Assembly: GCA_029990175.1 (NCBI GenBank) | Contig: JARKIP010000005.1 | Location: 71,828,001-71,892,000 of the forward strand | DNA length: 64,000 nt | From: Petunia secreta | Taxonomy: Eukaryota > Streptophyta > Magnoliopsida > Solanales > Solanaceae | Reading direction: 5' to 3' | In this document: piece by piece, positions 10,893 to 21,726 of the stretch | Position numbering within the stretch: the stretch's first letter is position 1 | Layout: every line of letters begins with the position of its first letter | Position numbers and translations under genes: made by a program | Notes under the pieces: model-generated | The model's input: only the letters and a program-made list of their open reading frames with translations | The model's database searches: none | Told to the model about the DNA's origin: nothing

Positions 10893-11744
10893 TGAAGATA
10901 TAAGAGGGGGTGAATTATAACTTTTAATTATATATTTTAGTTTCAGTCGACTAGATGAATATCAAATTTAAGTGCAGAAAACTAAAGGACACAATCAATT
11001 TTTATACTGGTTCAGAACCAAAATGGTTCCTAATCCAGTCCCCTTGAGTCACAAGGGAGTTTTCTCTTCAGCTCTTAGTTTCTCCAAAGTACAGGCCGAT
11101 GGTTTTCCTTCTATCACCACCAACGATACACTTGTATGGTTTTGTTCCTTCGCTCACCACAAACGATACACTGTTGGTTATACAATTAACCAACTCACTC
11201 AACACTAACCTTCCTTTCTCTCTAATCTCTCTTTTCTTTTTCTTGCACAGCAGTAAACTCTAAAGATTACAATGTTTTCAAGACTTTAAAAAAGAATGCT
11301 AGAAAGCTTAAGGTTACGTAAGGATAAAAGGCAACAACTTAGGTTTATATAGCATCAGAGTCTTCAGCATGTGAACAACATAATTGTCTTGTGGATCCTT
11401 TATTGATATGGGTGTGATATTTTCCTTAAATGAAGAGATTTTTAACCCAAGAGATTTGATCCCCAAAAAAGCATTGATTGATCCTTTTCTGGAATACGGT
11501 AAGAGCCTTGATGGATCATGATTTTTCTCTTGATTCCTTGATATGCGAGATTGACTCCAATCAGTGAGATCTCAAGATACACTTCAGACCAACCAAAATA
11601 TCTTTGGATCACAGTCCAGAGTCTTCACTTCTTCTTAAAAAATAGCCAACTGGATCCTTTTGTACCTGACAAGCAGTTGAACATTGTTACGTTATCAGTC
11701 CATGAAATTTAACTATATTGTAATCATCAAAACTGGAGTTAACA
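10893..11744 (-). repeat. SIRE-type 5' LTR (852 bp)
   Basis: Counterpart of 3240-4197, flanked by GGTAA. Minus-strand TATA box at 11342-11351. Confidence 0.88.
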
Positions 11745-11939
11745 GGTAAAACTTATTCTAAGTACAGTAAAAATCAAGCAACAAATACTTCTTTACAAGG
11801 GGATTTGAGAGCAGAAGTCATCACTAGTTAGGTCCCTTAGTTTTATTACAACAGAAGAAAAACACAGAAAATAGTAATTCTCACTATTTTTAATTTTTGA
11901 GCTCTTCAAAAGCATTTATATTTTAACATCCGTGCAACA
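11745..11939 (-). repeat. Tork-like copia 5' LTR, part 2
   Basis: Resumes the LTR interrupted at 3239. In element orientation it starts TGTTGCACGG, matching the terminal CAACA at 3013 as a short inverted terminus. The terminal CA on the plus strand is at 11938-11939. Confidence 0.55.
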
Positions 11940-12060
11940 GTACTTGGTGGAACTTCCAGCAGGGTCGCCATGATTTCTTATTTTGATATCAAGCAAGACT
12001 TTAGCAATAGACTATGGTGATCTGCCAAGATATATTTTTTGCCGGTTACTAATGGGTCAT
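11940..12060. other. Flank between two elements; no gene seen
   Basis: Short unassigned DNA into which the Athila-type element inserted. It continues at 24676. Confidence 0.6.
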
Positions 12061-13294
12061 TGATATTTGGCTATTTTACCTATATTTATGATAGTACACC
12101 TAAGAGTTTATATGCAAAATTCTCAAGAGCTGATATTAATTGAGTTGTTTGGTGTTGTAGGATTTGAACATGGTGAATTGAGCAAGAAAGTGCTAGTTTT
12201 GAAGCTAAAAGTGAAGATGTTCAAGAGTTCAAGTAATCTGTGTGCCACGCGAGTGACATGAGAAGAAATAGAGTCTTTGCTTAGGAATTGATTAAAAAAT
12301 TTCAGCGCATTTAGGCCAAATATGCGAGCGCCACGCGAGCTGAATTGTCACGCGAAGCACAGTGTTATGGGCGAAATTTTAAGGGCAATTTTGTACTTTT
12401 GCTTAGTTTCCTACATGGTATAAAAGCTTTTTTTTCCTCCATTATGATATATACACTGGGAAAGAGGCAAAAAGAGGCTAGAGCTTTGGAGACATCAAGA
12501 ACACGAGTTTTTCCTAAATTCTTCCTTACTTTTTGTAATTTATTCATTCATGAATTATTTTGATATGACTATCATGAACATGAGTGGCTAACTTATCCAT
12601 TCAAGGGTTGATTGAACTACTCCAATACTTATGTGCTATGAATATTTGTTTTGATGAATGAAACTTGTGAATTATTCCTATCTAAGTGTTTATGTTTTGA
12701 TTGCTATTAATTGGAAGAGCTCCCAATTGATTGTTCTCATTATTCTTGTGTGTCTAGGGATAGATTCATAGGGTTGGGTTAAACACTTAGCAATATTTCA
12801 ACCTAAAACCAAGGTATTACTTAGGTTGTCAATAAGGTGATTTTTGACCATTGACCCTGATTGTGAACTAAACTTGTAGTCCTAGTTATCTTCATTAATT
12901 AATTGGAAAATTGGTTAGTGAAAGTTACTACTATTACATGGAAGTGAATAGTTGTATAATTAGAACAAGTGTTCAATAGGAAGAAAACCAAGTTGAATTT
13001 GTTAAAAGAATTTTCTAACACATAGGTAGGAGTTCGGTAAATCAATCCTAGGCTTTTAAATCCTTGATTAAGTATTTCTTAATATCTTGCTATTTACTTT
13101 AGTGTTAATTAGTTGTTTCATTGAAACCACCATTCAATTACAAACCTTGGGAGTTAATTGGTTAGATAAATTAGTTAGACTAATAATTAGAATTCGAGTG
13201 TTCCCTGTGAGATTCGACCTCGGGACTTTAAGTACCGAGCTATATTTGCTGCGACCGCTTAGTACCTTTTGTAGGGCGTAGTTGGGTGTGATCA
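12061..13294 (+). repeat. Athila-type 5' LTR (1234 bp)
   Basis: Compared with the right LTR it lacks about 19 bp near 12085 and about 37 bp near 12350, which together account for the 56-bp length difference. TATA box TATAAAAG at 12419-12426; GCCACGCGAG motifs lie just upstream. Confidence 0.92.
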
Positions 13295-13299
13295 AATTT

Positions 13300-13317
13300 T
13301 TGCGTTGTTGCCGGGGA
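13300..13317 (+). other. Primer-binding site, tRNA-Asp type
   Basis: TTGCGTTGTTGCCGGGGA follows the LTR after a few bases. It corresponds to the tRNA-Asp complement TGGCGCCGTTGCCGGGGA with changes in the first half. Confidence 0.75.
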
Positions 13318-13420
13318 ACACGGTGTTATTTTAGTTGTTAAAATAATTAATTTTATTTCTCAATTGAATTCACTTTTGTCATCTTGAGTTAACTCTTTGG
13401 AATTTGTGTGTTTCAGGTGT

Positions 13421-15007
13421 ATGCGTAAGATAAGATCTCAGTCTACAGAGTTGAAACCGTTTGACCCAGAGATTGAGAGGACATTCCACGCCTTAAAAAG
13501 GGCTGTTGGCAATACACTTAGAAAATCAGAAACCAAAGAAATTGAGATGGTTGAAGATTTGGCACTTAATGCTTTTGCTCAGCCTTTGGCTGGAAACTTG
13601 GCTTCTGCTATTTGGCTTCCGGAATTTAAAGCTGAAAGTTTTTACATTACCCAAACTATGGTCAGCCTGCTGTCCAATGCTGGACTTTTTGCGGGTAAAT
13701 CCACTGACGATCCTCAAAAGCTTTTGAAAAAGTTCATGAGGGTGTGTGAAACTCAGAAGCATGCTCGAGTTCCGGCTGAGGTCGTGCGAGTGATGTTGTT
13801 CCCGTTTTCTTTGACGGATGATGCTAGTGACTGGTTTGATTCTTTGCCAGTCAATTCTATCACTTCGTGGGATGAATTGGTGATCAAGTTCATGAATAAA
13901 TTTTTCCCACCAAACAAAACTGCAAAGTTGGTTGATGAGATACTCATGTTCAGGCAGAACCCACTAGAGACTTTGCCAGAAGCTTGGGAGAGGTTCAAGA
14001 GCTGCTTGCGAAAGTGTCCCCATCATGGAATTCCTGATCAAGTGTTGGGACAAAGAATTTACATGGGCATGAGTGATCAAATCAAGGGCAATTTAGATGC
14101 AGCTGCTGGAGGAGCATTCTTGAGTAAAATATTTACTGAAGCAAAAGCTCTCCTCGATACCATGGCTCAAAATTCAGGCTGGTTGACTAGAGATGCATCT
14201 GCTGGTTCGGGCCCAAAGGTTTTGGCTACTGGAATTGATCATGGGGTTGAAAAGCAAATGTCAAGGCTGCAGACTACGCTGGACGTGGCTTTGAAACAAT
14301 TTAATGAAAACATGCTGAAACCCGTTAACCAAGTGGACACACCTGATCCTAGTAATTTTGCTGACTCTGATTTATTGGGTTATACTGAAGATACCAATTT
14401 TCTGAACTATGGGCAGAGGCAGCTATACAATCCGCAGGCTCCAGTTAGGCAGGCACAACAACCAGCTCCATACAACACTGCCAGATAGCAGGGACAACAA
14501 GTTCCTTACCAGAGACAAGAAACTTATAATAACCAGCAGGTAGTATTACCTACACAGCAAGCTAATGACATAGCTGACATTAAGAGTATGGTGCAGTCCA
14601 TGGTGGGAGTACACAAGAAGTTGCAAGATCAAGTTACAGCCCATGACACTGCCATTAAGGGGATAGAGACAAAGTTGGGACAACTAGCCATTGCTCTGAA
14701 CAATAAACTACAGGGTACCTTGCCAGGAGACACAATGGTAAATCCAAAGGATGCAAATCCTAACCAAGTGATGGCAGTTAGCTTGAGGAATGGTAGAGAT
14801 TTAGACAAAGAGCAAGAATTGGCTAAGGAAGAGGCGCCTAGTATGCCAGAAGCTAACCTAGTGGATGCTCCAGCTAAAGTTGGTGACAAAGATAAAGCTG
14901 AAAAAGAGATTATACCAGACCTTGTGACTAGGCTAACTGAAAAGGTAAATGAAGAGGTAAGTGTAAAGCGTAAGACACCACCTCCCCTTACCCCCAAAGT
15001 CTCATAA
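13421..15007 (+). pseudogene. Athila-type gag
   Basis: Chosen start: ATG 13421, giving MRKIRSQSTELKPFDPEIER, because the frame upstream of it has no ATG. The Retrotrans_gag domain lies around residues 85-240 (LFPFSLTDDASDWFDSLP, ITSWDELVIKFMNKFFPP, ETLPEAWERFKSCLRKCPHH). A TAG at 14486-14488 (probably from CAG, between Gln-rich segments) interrupts the frame, which then continues as a Gln-rich linker and a helical region with KLGQLAIALNNKLQGTLPGD, a hallmark of Athila gags, and a charged tail up to a TAA at 15005-15007. There is no CCHC knuckle, as is usual in this clade. The protein would form the particle shell. Confidence 0.87.
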
Positions 15008-15045
15008 AACAGCAAAAAGAGAGCCAGTACAAGAAATTCATTGAT

Positions 15046-15880
15046 ATGCTTAAACAATTTCATGTTAACATTCCTTTACTTGAAGCAATTAGAGATGTAC
15101 CTAGTTATGCAAAAATGCTGAAAGATCTTTTGTCTAGAAAGTTTGATTTTCAGGATATGGCTACGGTCATTCTGACTCACACTTGCAGTGCTGTGGTGAC
15201 TAAGCCTGTGGCGCAACAGCTGGCAGACCCAGGTAGTTTTACTATATCTTGCATGATTGGTAAGCACACTTTTGCTAGAGCCTTACTTGATTTAGGAGCT
15301 AGTATAAATTTGATGCATCTATCTATCTATAAAAAGCTTGGTATTGGCAGAGCTAGACCCACCTCTATGAGTCTTCAGCTAGCTGATAGGAGTGTTAAGA
15401 GACCTGCAGGGATTTTAGATGATGTTCTAGTGCTAGTGGATAAATTTGTATTCCTGCAGACTTTGTAATTCTTGATTGTGTAGTTGATGAGGATACCCTT
15501 ATTATTTTAGGGAGACCATTCCTTGCTACAGGGAGGCTATTATAGATTGTGAGGCTGGTGAGATGAAGATGAGGTTAAATGACGAGGAGGTGACTTTTAG
15601 TGTTCAAAAATCCATGATGAGACCTAGTGAGTTTTCTAATTGTTCCATGGCCAATGTCTTAGAGGTAGATGAATTTGAGGAAGATGAGTCTTACTATTCT
15701 AATGACCCACTAGAAGCTTGTATTATGAATATGGACATACTTGATGGCGAGGAATGGGATGAGACTATATTGGTCTTCGAAGGGCGCAGGTTTTGGCATA
15801 GAGAACCACGATTTGAGCCTCTTGATTTGGCTAATAGGATAGCGCCACCCAGGAAACCATCTATAGAGGAGCCCCCTTAG
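15046..15880 (+). pseudogene. Athila-type protease region
   Basis: Follows gag after a one-base shift near 15000. FHVNIPLLEAIRDVPSYAKML is the typical Athila segment before protease. The active-site region reads LLDLGASINLMHLSIYKKLG, where the family has D-L-G rather than D-T/S-G. A one-base deletion near 15450 ends the frame just before the ILGRPFLATG motif, which is still readable in another frame around 15500-15535. Another frame change leads into 15563-15880, an acidic linker (EVDEFEEDESYYSNDPLEAC) between protease and RT. Non-functional as it stands. Confidence 0.82.
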
Positions 15881-16069
15881 TTGGAGCTCAAACTATTGCC
15901 CGAGCACCTGAAATATGTTTTCCTGGGACCTAACTCTACTTTGCTTGTTATTATTTCATCTAGTTTGTCAAATGTGCAGGTAGAAAGGTTAATGCAGGTT
16001 TTGAAGGAGTGAGAGCAGGCGATTGGATGGACTATTGCTGACATCAAGGGAATAAGCCCAGCTTTTTGC

Positions 16070-17411
16070 ATGCACAAGATTCTGTTGGAGGAGGGTGCTA
16101 AACCTTTAATAGAGCATCAAAGAAGCCTAGTCCCACGCATGAAAGAGGTAGTCAAGAAAGAAATAATAAAGTGGCTGGATGTAGGTATTATCTTTGCAAT
16201 TTCTGATAGTCAATGGGTAAGTCCAGTCCAGTGTGTGTTAAAGAAAGTTGGGATGACTGTGGTTAAAAATGAGAATAATGATCTAATCTCCACTAGAACT
16301 ATAACTGGCTGGCGAATTTTTATGGACTATAGGAAGTTGAATATAGCTACTAGAAAAGATCACTTCCCCTTCCCTTTATTGATCAGATGCTTGACAGATT
16401 GGCAGGGAGGTCCCATATTTGCTTTTTAGATGGTTACTCGGGGTATAACCAAATTCATATTGCCCTTGAGGACCAAGAGAAAACTACCTTCACATGTCCC
16501 TATGGCACCTTTGCTTTTCGAAGGATGCCCTTTGGTCTATGTAATGTGCCTGCCACCTTCCAAAGGTATATGATGGCTCTCTTTACGGACATGGTAGAGG
16601 ATATTATGGAAGTATATATGGATGACTTCTCTGTGGTAGGTAACTCTTTTGATGAGTGTCTGACTAATCTTGAGAGAGTGTTGAAAAGGTGTATTGAAAC
16701 TAATCTTGTGCTTAACTGAGAGAAGTTCCATTTTATGGAACACGAGGGGATAGTCTTAGGGCACCAAGTGTCAAGTAGAGGGATTGAGGTTGATAAAGCC
16801 AAAGTAGAGGTAATTAAGGAGTTGCCTGAACCCACCTCGGTGAGGGTGATTCATAGCTTTTTAGGCCATGTTGGCTTCATTAGGAGGTTCATTAAGGACT
16901 TCTCTAAAATTTCTTATCCCTTATGTAAATTGCTTGAAAAGGATCACCCCTTTGTTTTTTCTGATGAGTTCAGGTTAGCTTTCAAGGAGCTAAAGGAGAG
17001 GTTGGTTTCAGCACCAATCATTGTAGCACCTAATTGGGATGAGCCATTTGAGTTGATGTGTGACGCAAGTGATTATGCTGTGGGTGCCGTGCTTGGCAAA
17101 GAAAAGATAAAATAATGCACCCAGTCTACTATGCCAGTCGCACACTGAATGGAGCACAATTGAATTACACCACTACTAAGAAGGAAATGCTAGTTGTAGT
17201 ATTCGCTTTTGACAAGTTCCGTTCTTACCTACTTGGTTCGAAGGTGGTGGTGTATACAGATCATGGTGTAATCCGGTACTTGGTGGAGAAAAAGGACTCC
17301 AAGCCCCGTTTGATACGGTGGGTGTTGCTGTTACAAGAACTTGATTTGGAGATCTGTGATCGTAAAAGTACTGAGAACCAGGTTGCAGACCATTTGTCTA
17401 GACTTGAATGA
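16070..17411 (+). pseudogene. Ty3/gypsy reverse transcriptase and RNase H
   Basis: RT shows the palm entry motif WVSPVQCVLKKVGMTVV, then after a frameshift near 16385 FLDGYSGYNQIHIA (Asp codon 16429-16431), FRRMPFGLCNVPATFQRYM and YMDD (16615-16626). A Trp codon has become TGA (16717-16719) before EKFHFM. RT thumb and connection run to 17115, then a frameshift leads into RNase H (17115-17411) with MHPVYYASRTLNGAQLNY, VYTDHGVIRYL and a terminal NQVADHLSRLE. The frame ends with a TGA at 17409-17411. Catalytic motifs of both enzymes are retained; the frames are not. Confidence 0.9.
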
Positions 17412-18743
17412 GCTGAGAAGCGAGTTGAGAAAGGTGAAATTTGGGAAAACTTTCCAGATGAACAATCATTGGCCACTACATTAGAAGAAAGTCCATGGTA
17501 CGTTGATATTGCAAGTTATTTGGTAAGTGAAATAATTCCTCATGATTTTGACTCGGCGAAAAAGAAAAGGCTCTTGTATGAATGTAGATCTTATTTTTGG
17601 GATGAACCTTACTTGTTTAAGATATGTGTTAATAACATGATCCGGAGATGTGTCCCCGAGATAGAGAAATCTTCCATTTTGCAGGCATGTCATTCTTCAC
17701 CTTATGGAGGACATTTTAGAGGGACCCGGACAACTGCTAAGGTATTGGAAGCGAGCTTCTTTTGGCCTACTTTGTTCAAGGATGATAACATTTAGGTCCG
17801 GGCTTGTGATGAGTGCCAGAGGACCGACAATAGCTCTCGTCGTCATGATATGCCTATGAAACCAATCTTGGAGGTTGAGGTATTCGACGTGTGGGGGATA
17901 GATTTCATGGGTCCATTTGTTAGCTCCTACGGGAACAAGTACATACTTGTAGCAGTATATTACGTCTCCAAGTAGGTCGAGGCTGTTGCTCTCCCTACTA
18001 ATGATGCCAAGGGAATTACTCAGTTCTTTAATAGGAACATCTTCTCTAGATTTGGTACTCCTCGGGCTATCATTAGTGATGGGGGAAGTCATTTTTGCAA
18101 CCAAGTATTCAAGAGGTTACTGGAAAAGTATGGTGTTCATCATAAAGTTGCCACACCTTACCACCCGTAGACCAGTGAGCCAGTTGAGGTCTCAAATAGA
18201 GAGATTAAAAGTGTGCTTCAAAAGACTGTAAAAGCTACCAGGGCTGATTGGGCAAGAAAGCTGGATGACGCCTTAAGGGCTTATAGGACTGCTTACAAGA
18301 CACCTATAGGGATGATTCCTTACAAGATGGTGTTCGGGAAGGCATGTCACTTGCCTGTAGAGTTAGAGCATAGAGCTTTGTGGGCTCTTAGGAGAGTAAA
18401 TTTGAATTATGTCTCTACAGCTTCGGGCAGGATGAACGAGTTGCATGAACTTGAAGAGAGACGCTTTAATGCTTATGAGAGTGCGAGACGATACAAGGAG
18501 AGGATAATAAACTTGCATGACAAAAGGATAATAGATAGGAGCTTTGAGCCGGGTGAACAGATATTGCTTTATAATTCTAGACTTCGTTTGTTCCCTGGTA
18601 AGCTTAAGTCGAGGTGGTCTGGACCACTTAAAGTTGTGCAAGTGGCACCTCATGGAGGTGTGGAAGTAGAGACTAAGGATAATTCAAGACGATTTAAGGT
18701 AAATGGAAAAAGGTTAAAAAGTTACTATGGAATGGAAGAATAG
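17412..18743 (+). pseudogene. Ty3/gypsy integrase
   Basis: One reading frame with three internal TAG stops (17793-17795, 17973-17975, 18168-18170). The HHCC zinc-binding part has HSSPYGGHFRGTRTTAKVLE and CDECQ. The catalytic core has GIDFMGPF, IISDGGSHF and a Glu in EPVEVSNREIK. The C-terminal part (FEPGEQILLYNSRLRLFPGK, LKSRWSGPLKV) is the Athila/Tat type. The second stop replaces Trp (VSK-stop-VEA) and the third probably Gln (HP-stop-T). The last frame ends at 18743. In the intact family it joins the cDNA to chromosomal DNA. Confidence 0.9.
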
Positions 18744-20507
18744 GTTAAGGTGATCTCTGTCTGGTACTTTTACGAGTGATTGAAGCTTGCATAATGTCGT
18801 GCCACGACTATAAATAAGGCGCTTCTCGGGAGGCAACCCGTGTTTGTAATTGTAAACATAATAATAATAGTAATAATAGAAAAATTAAAAAAATACAAAA
18901 AGAGTCGTGCCACGACATTAAATAAGGCGCTGCGTGGGTGGCAACCCACGATTTTAGTTAGTATTTATTGTTTTACTAATTGTTATTTTAACTGTAGGAT
19001 ATTAATGTTTGATTGAGTTTTGTAGGATTAATTGACAGTGGCAAACTTCATGGAACATGCAAAGTAAATCGAGATGAGTATGCCGAAAAATGACATGAAA
19101 CGAGGTGAGTAACTGTGAGAATGAGAAGAAATTGGAGCTCGTGGCACGCTAATACCACGTGAAATTTTTGGCTTGAGGCTCGTTTTAGTCTCGTGCCACG
19201 AGATGAACACGCGCAGCTCTCTTGGGAGAGCACAAAAATTACAGTTCTTGGAGGCTCAAAGACGATCCCACCACGTGAATTTAAACTGATCAGGTAAGTA
19301 TTTTAACTTAAACCCACCCGTTTAGAAATTAACACAAAACACGTAACTTTCATAAAATGTTTCCTACTCCCCATCATCAGTTTACTACCACGCTTTCCCC
19401 ACCCCCTCAAACCCTTCACTTGTACAACCCACCACCTCTGAAGCTGCCGCTGTAGGCAGCCACCACCACCGAACTCCGACGATCAGGTATGCTTCTCTCT
19501 CTCATCCTTTCACTTTCTTTGATTCCCTCTCTCTCTTCAACTCTATTCACACCCCCTCCCCCGTTCTCGTACCCACCCCTTGTTCTCAGTCACCCCTTCC
19601 CCCTAAATACCTTCGACCCCTGAGCCCATCCCCTTCATCACGCGACCCCTATTCCCGTCCCCTTTAATCCCCAACCCTGTCCCACCACCCCCAACCCTGT
19701 TCCGTCACCCCGTGTTCTCAGTTACCTTGTATGTGGTTGTGCAACCCCTGTAAGTTATGTAGTACTGTGTCTTTTTGATTGAAGGTGGGGAGGGTTCGTA
19801 CACCATAACACACAAATCCCTTCTCCATGAAATATTTGCTCATGGGCCTTACTGCTGCTACACATACTTTCTTTCATCTGTACCCATGCAGTGACATACA
19901 AAAAGGACGCCTAATATAGCCTGACCATTTTGAAGAAGCTTAGTGAATTTGTTTATTGTTAATATTTCTGTTGTAAATTGATGGATTTGTGGAGTAGCAA
20001 TATAACGTTTTCAAATATAACAAGTCTGGTGTTCTTTTTGGGTTATGTAAGTTATGTAGGCCTACAGTTTTGGGTTTATTGCTTGCTTGACACAATGCTT
20101 TAATTTTCTTTTTGGGTTGCTACGCGAGCGAGTATGTATGTAACTCTACACTAGCATTTAGACTGTTTGTAAGTTGTTGGTGGTGCATTATGAGGCGCTG
20201 AAGGGGCTGGTTCATTCTGTATAATGTGATGCTTTCATTGGTATAAAATTGTTAGGGACCTCATTGTTGCGCTGAATCAAGGCGGGGAAGTCTGAGTACC
20301 CGTCCATTTTTTGTGTTATTGGAATAATTTTTGAAGTTCCTTGTTGCGTATTTGAAGTTGTGCAAGTCGTTAGTTGATTCAAAGGCTCTTTGTCCCAGTG
20401 TTTCATGTTATGCATTGCTCTTTGTCTGTTGCTAAGCTAAAATTTTGAATTGTTGGCCTATTCCGTTTTATTACTGGGTTGTTTGCTCTTTGATTGTAGG
20501 AGTCCAA
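18744..20507 (+). other. Long non-coding part between pol and third ORF
   Basis: Contains two hairpin-bearing direct repeats (18796-18840 and 18904-18950), several CGTGGCACG/GCCACGAG motifs at 19140-19280 and a C-rich, TC-rich tract at 19370-19700. A splice donor-like site (CAG/GTATGC, intron from 19487) and an acceptor (TTGATTGTAG, intron end 20499) frame a possible 1-kb intron that would join a leader directly to the start of the third ORF. Splicing is inference from sequence only. Confidence 0.5.
18796..18950 (+). repeat. Pair of hairpin-bearing direct repeats
   Basis: Each copy has the palindrome GTCGTG-C-CACGAC (18796-18808; 18904-18916), then AAATAAGGCGCT, then a hairpin: CGGG-AGGCAA-CCCG (18827-18840) and CGTGGGT-GGCA-ACCCACG (18933-18950). 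The stems differ in sequence between copies but both are preserved. Confidence 0.8.
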
Positions 20508-21726
20508 ATGGGACGTGTCAGAAAGAATACTGGGCACGAAAAGGAAATTGATTCGGAGCAACAACTTGCAGCCAAGCGGCGCAAGACAGTTTCTCACACT
20601 GTTTGGCGTGATGATCGGGCCAGAGAAGATTACAAAGATATTTGTGGTAAGACGTTTTTGAGTGAATCACCTATTGACACTGAGATGTGTAGGAGAAAGT
20701 TTCCAGATGTGTTGGAGAAAATTCAGAGGAAACAGTGGGATGTGTTGTTAACTGGGTTTGGCAAAGCCAACATATCTTGGGTTCATGAGCTACTGGCAAA
20801 TTGGAAGATGGATGTTGATAATGTGGTAAATGTTCGTAGCAAAATGGTTGACATATCTCCTGATAAGCTGAATGAGTTCCTGGGGCTCCCACAGGTTGAT
20901 AGAGCTGCACTTCAGGCTATTGAGAATGCTCCAGATCTTGATGATATCAGACGTGTGATATGTGATGATAATCCGAAGGCAAAGTTGAAGGCAAGTTCAG
21001 GGTCTCCCCATAACACCTTGCCTTCAAATATTTCTCTAAGAAAGCACGCGTGTATCTGAGATTTGTTTGCTTGTGTTTGATCCCCTGTGAGCACATGACA
21101 GATATATGGTTTGAGAGGGTCATTTCCACCTATGCGTTGATGAAGAAAATTGATATTAATGTGGGCTATTTGATGTTTCGAGAGTTGCAGCGCACTCGAG
21201 AGAATATGCAGTGGCGCTATTTCTTTCCTAACACTTTGACCATATGTATGCGATCATTGAAGGTAGTGGTTGACGACGGAGATGAAAAAGAAGAAGAAAC
21301 TCCAAAGAAAGTCGATATCAAAAATGTCAAGAGCCCTGATGAAGATAGAGTGGAGAAGTTATCTTATGAGCGACGCTTGGATAGAATTGAGCGGATGCTA
21401 CTTCGCAATGGCATGCCACAGAGCTTGATATGAAGATGAAGGGCGTGGATCTCACTACTCTTATGGCTGAGTTGCCTTATACTGCTAATGAGCGCTTGCT
21501 AGTTGGCTTTCCGCCTAAGGTTGAGCTACCTGCTGTTTCTACTATGGTTGCACCATCCAAGGTAGTTTCTACTCCTTCTTTTTCTACCCTTGTGGATGCT
21601 CCGAGAGCTGCTGCTACCTCTGCTGTTGGGCCTACTGATACTGCAGTAGCTGCTGTGACTACTTCTGATGTTGTTCCTGGTGCACGTCCTGTTGCGAGCG
21701 CCAACTGTTCGACTACTACTACTTGA
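20508..21726 (+). pseudogene. Third ORF of the Athila-type element (plant transposon protein type)
   Basis: ATG 20508 (MGRVRKNTGHEKEID) sits nine bases behind a good splice acceptor. The basic segment AAKRRKT could be a nuclear signal. The core (VHELLANWKMDVDNVVNVRS, MVDISPDKLNEFLGLPQVDR) is the conserved domain found in Athila third ORFs, often listed as 'putative plant transposon protein'. The frame ends at 21059 after a frameshift near 21000 and continues at 21050-21433 (WFERVISTYALMKKIDINVG, then an acidic/charged tail) and 21430-21726 (Ala/Thr/Val-rich low complexity). No transmembrane segment is apparent in the core. Function unknown. Confidence 0.72.

Larger units (their letters stand above)
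3240..11744 (-). mobile_element. SIRE/Maximus-type Ty1/copia retrotransposon, nested in a Tork-like LTR
   Basis: Complete element on the minus strand: 5' LTR 10893-11744, PBS, gag, protease, integrase, RT, RNase H, a third ORF (5905-4577), PPT and 3' LTR 3240-4197. LTRs begin TGTTAACTCC and end TATATCTTCA in element orientation. Flanks are GGTAG (3235-3239) and GGTAA (11745-11749), a 5-bp target duplication with one change. Domain order PR-IN-RT-RNH marks Ty1/copia. The two gag zinc knuckles, the LTR start and the extra ORF after RNase H fit the SIRE lineage. No part is expressible as a continuous frame; it would need a helper. Confidence 0.88.
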
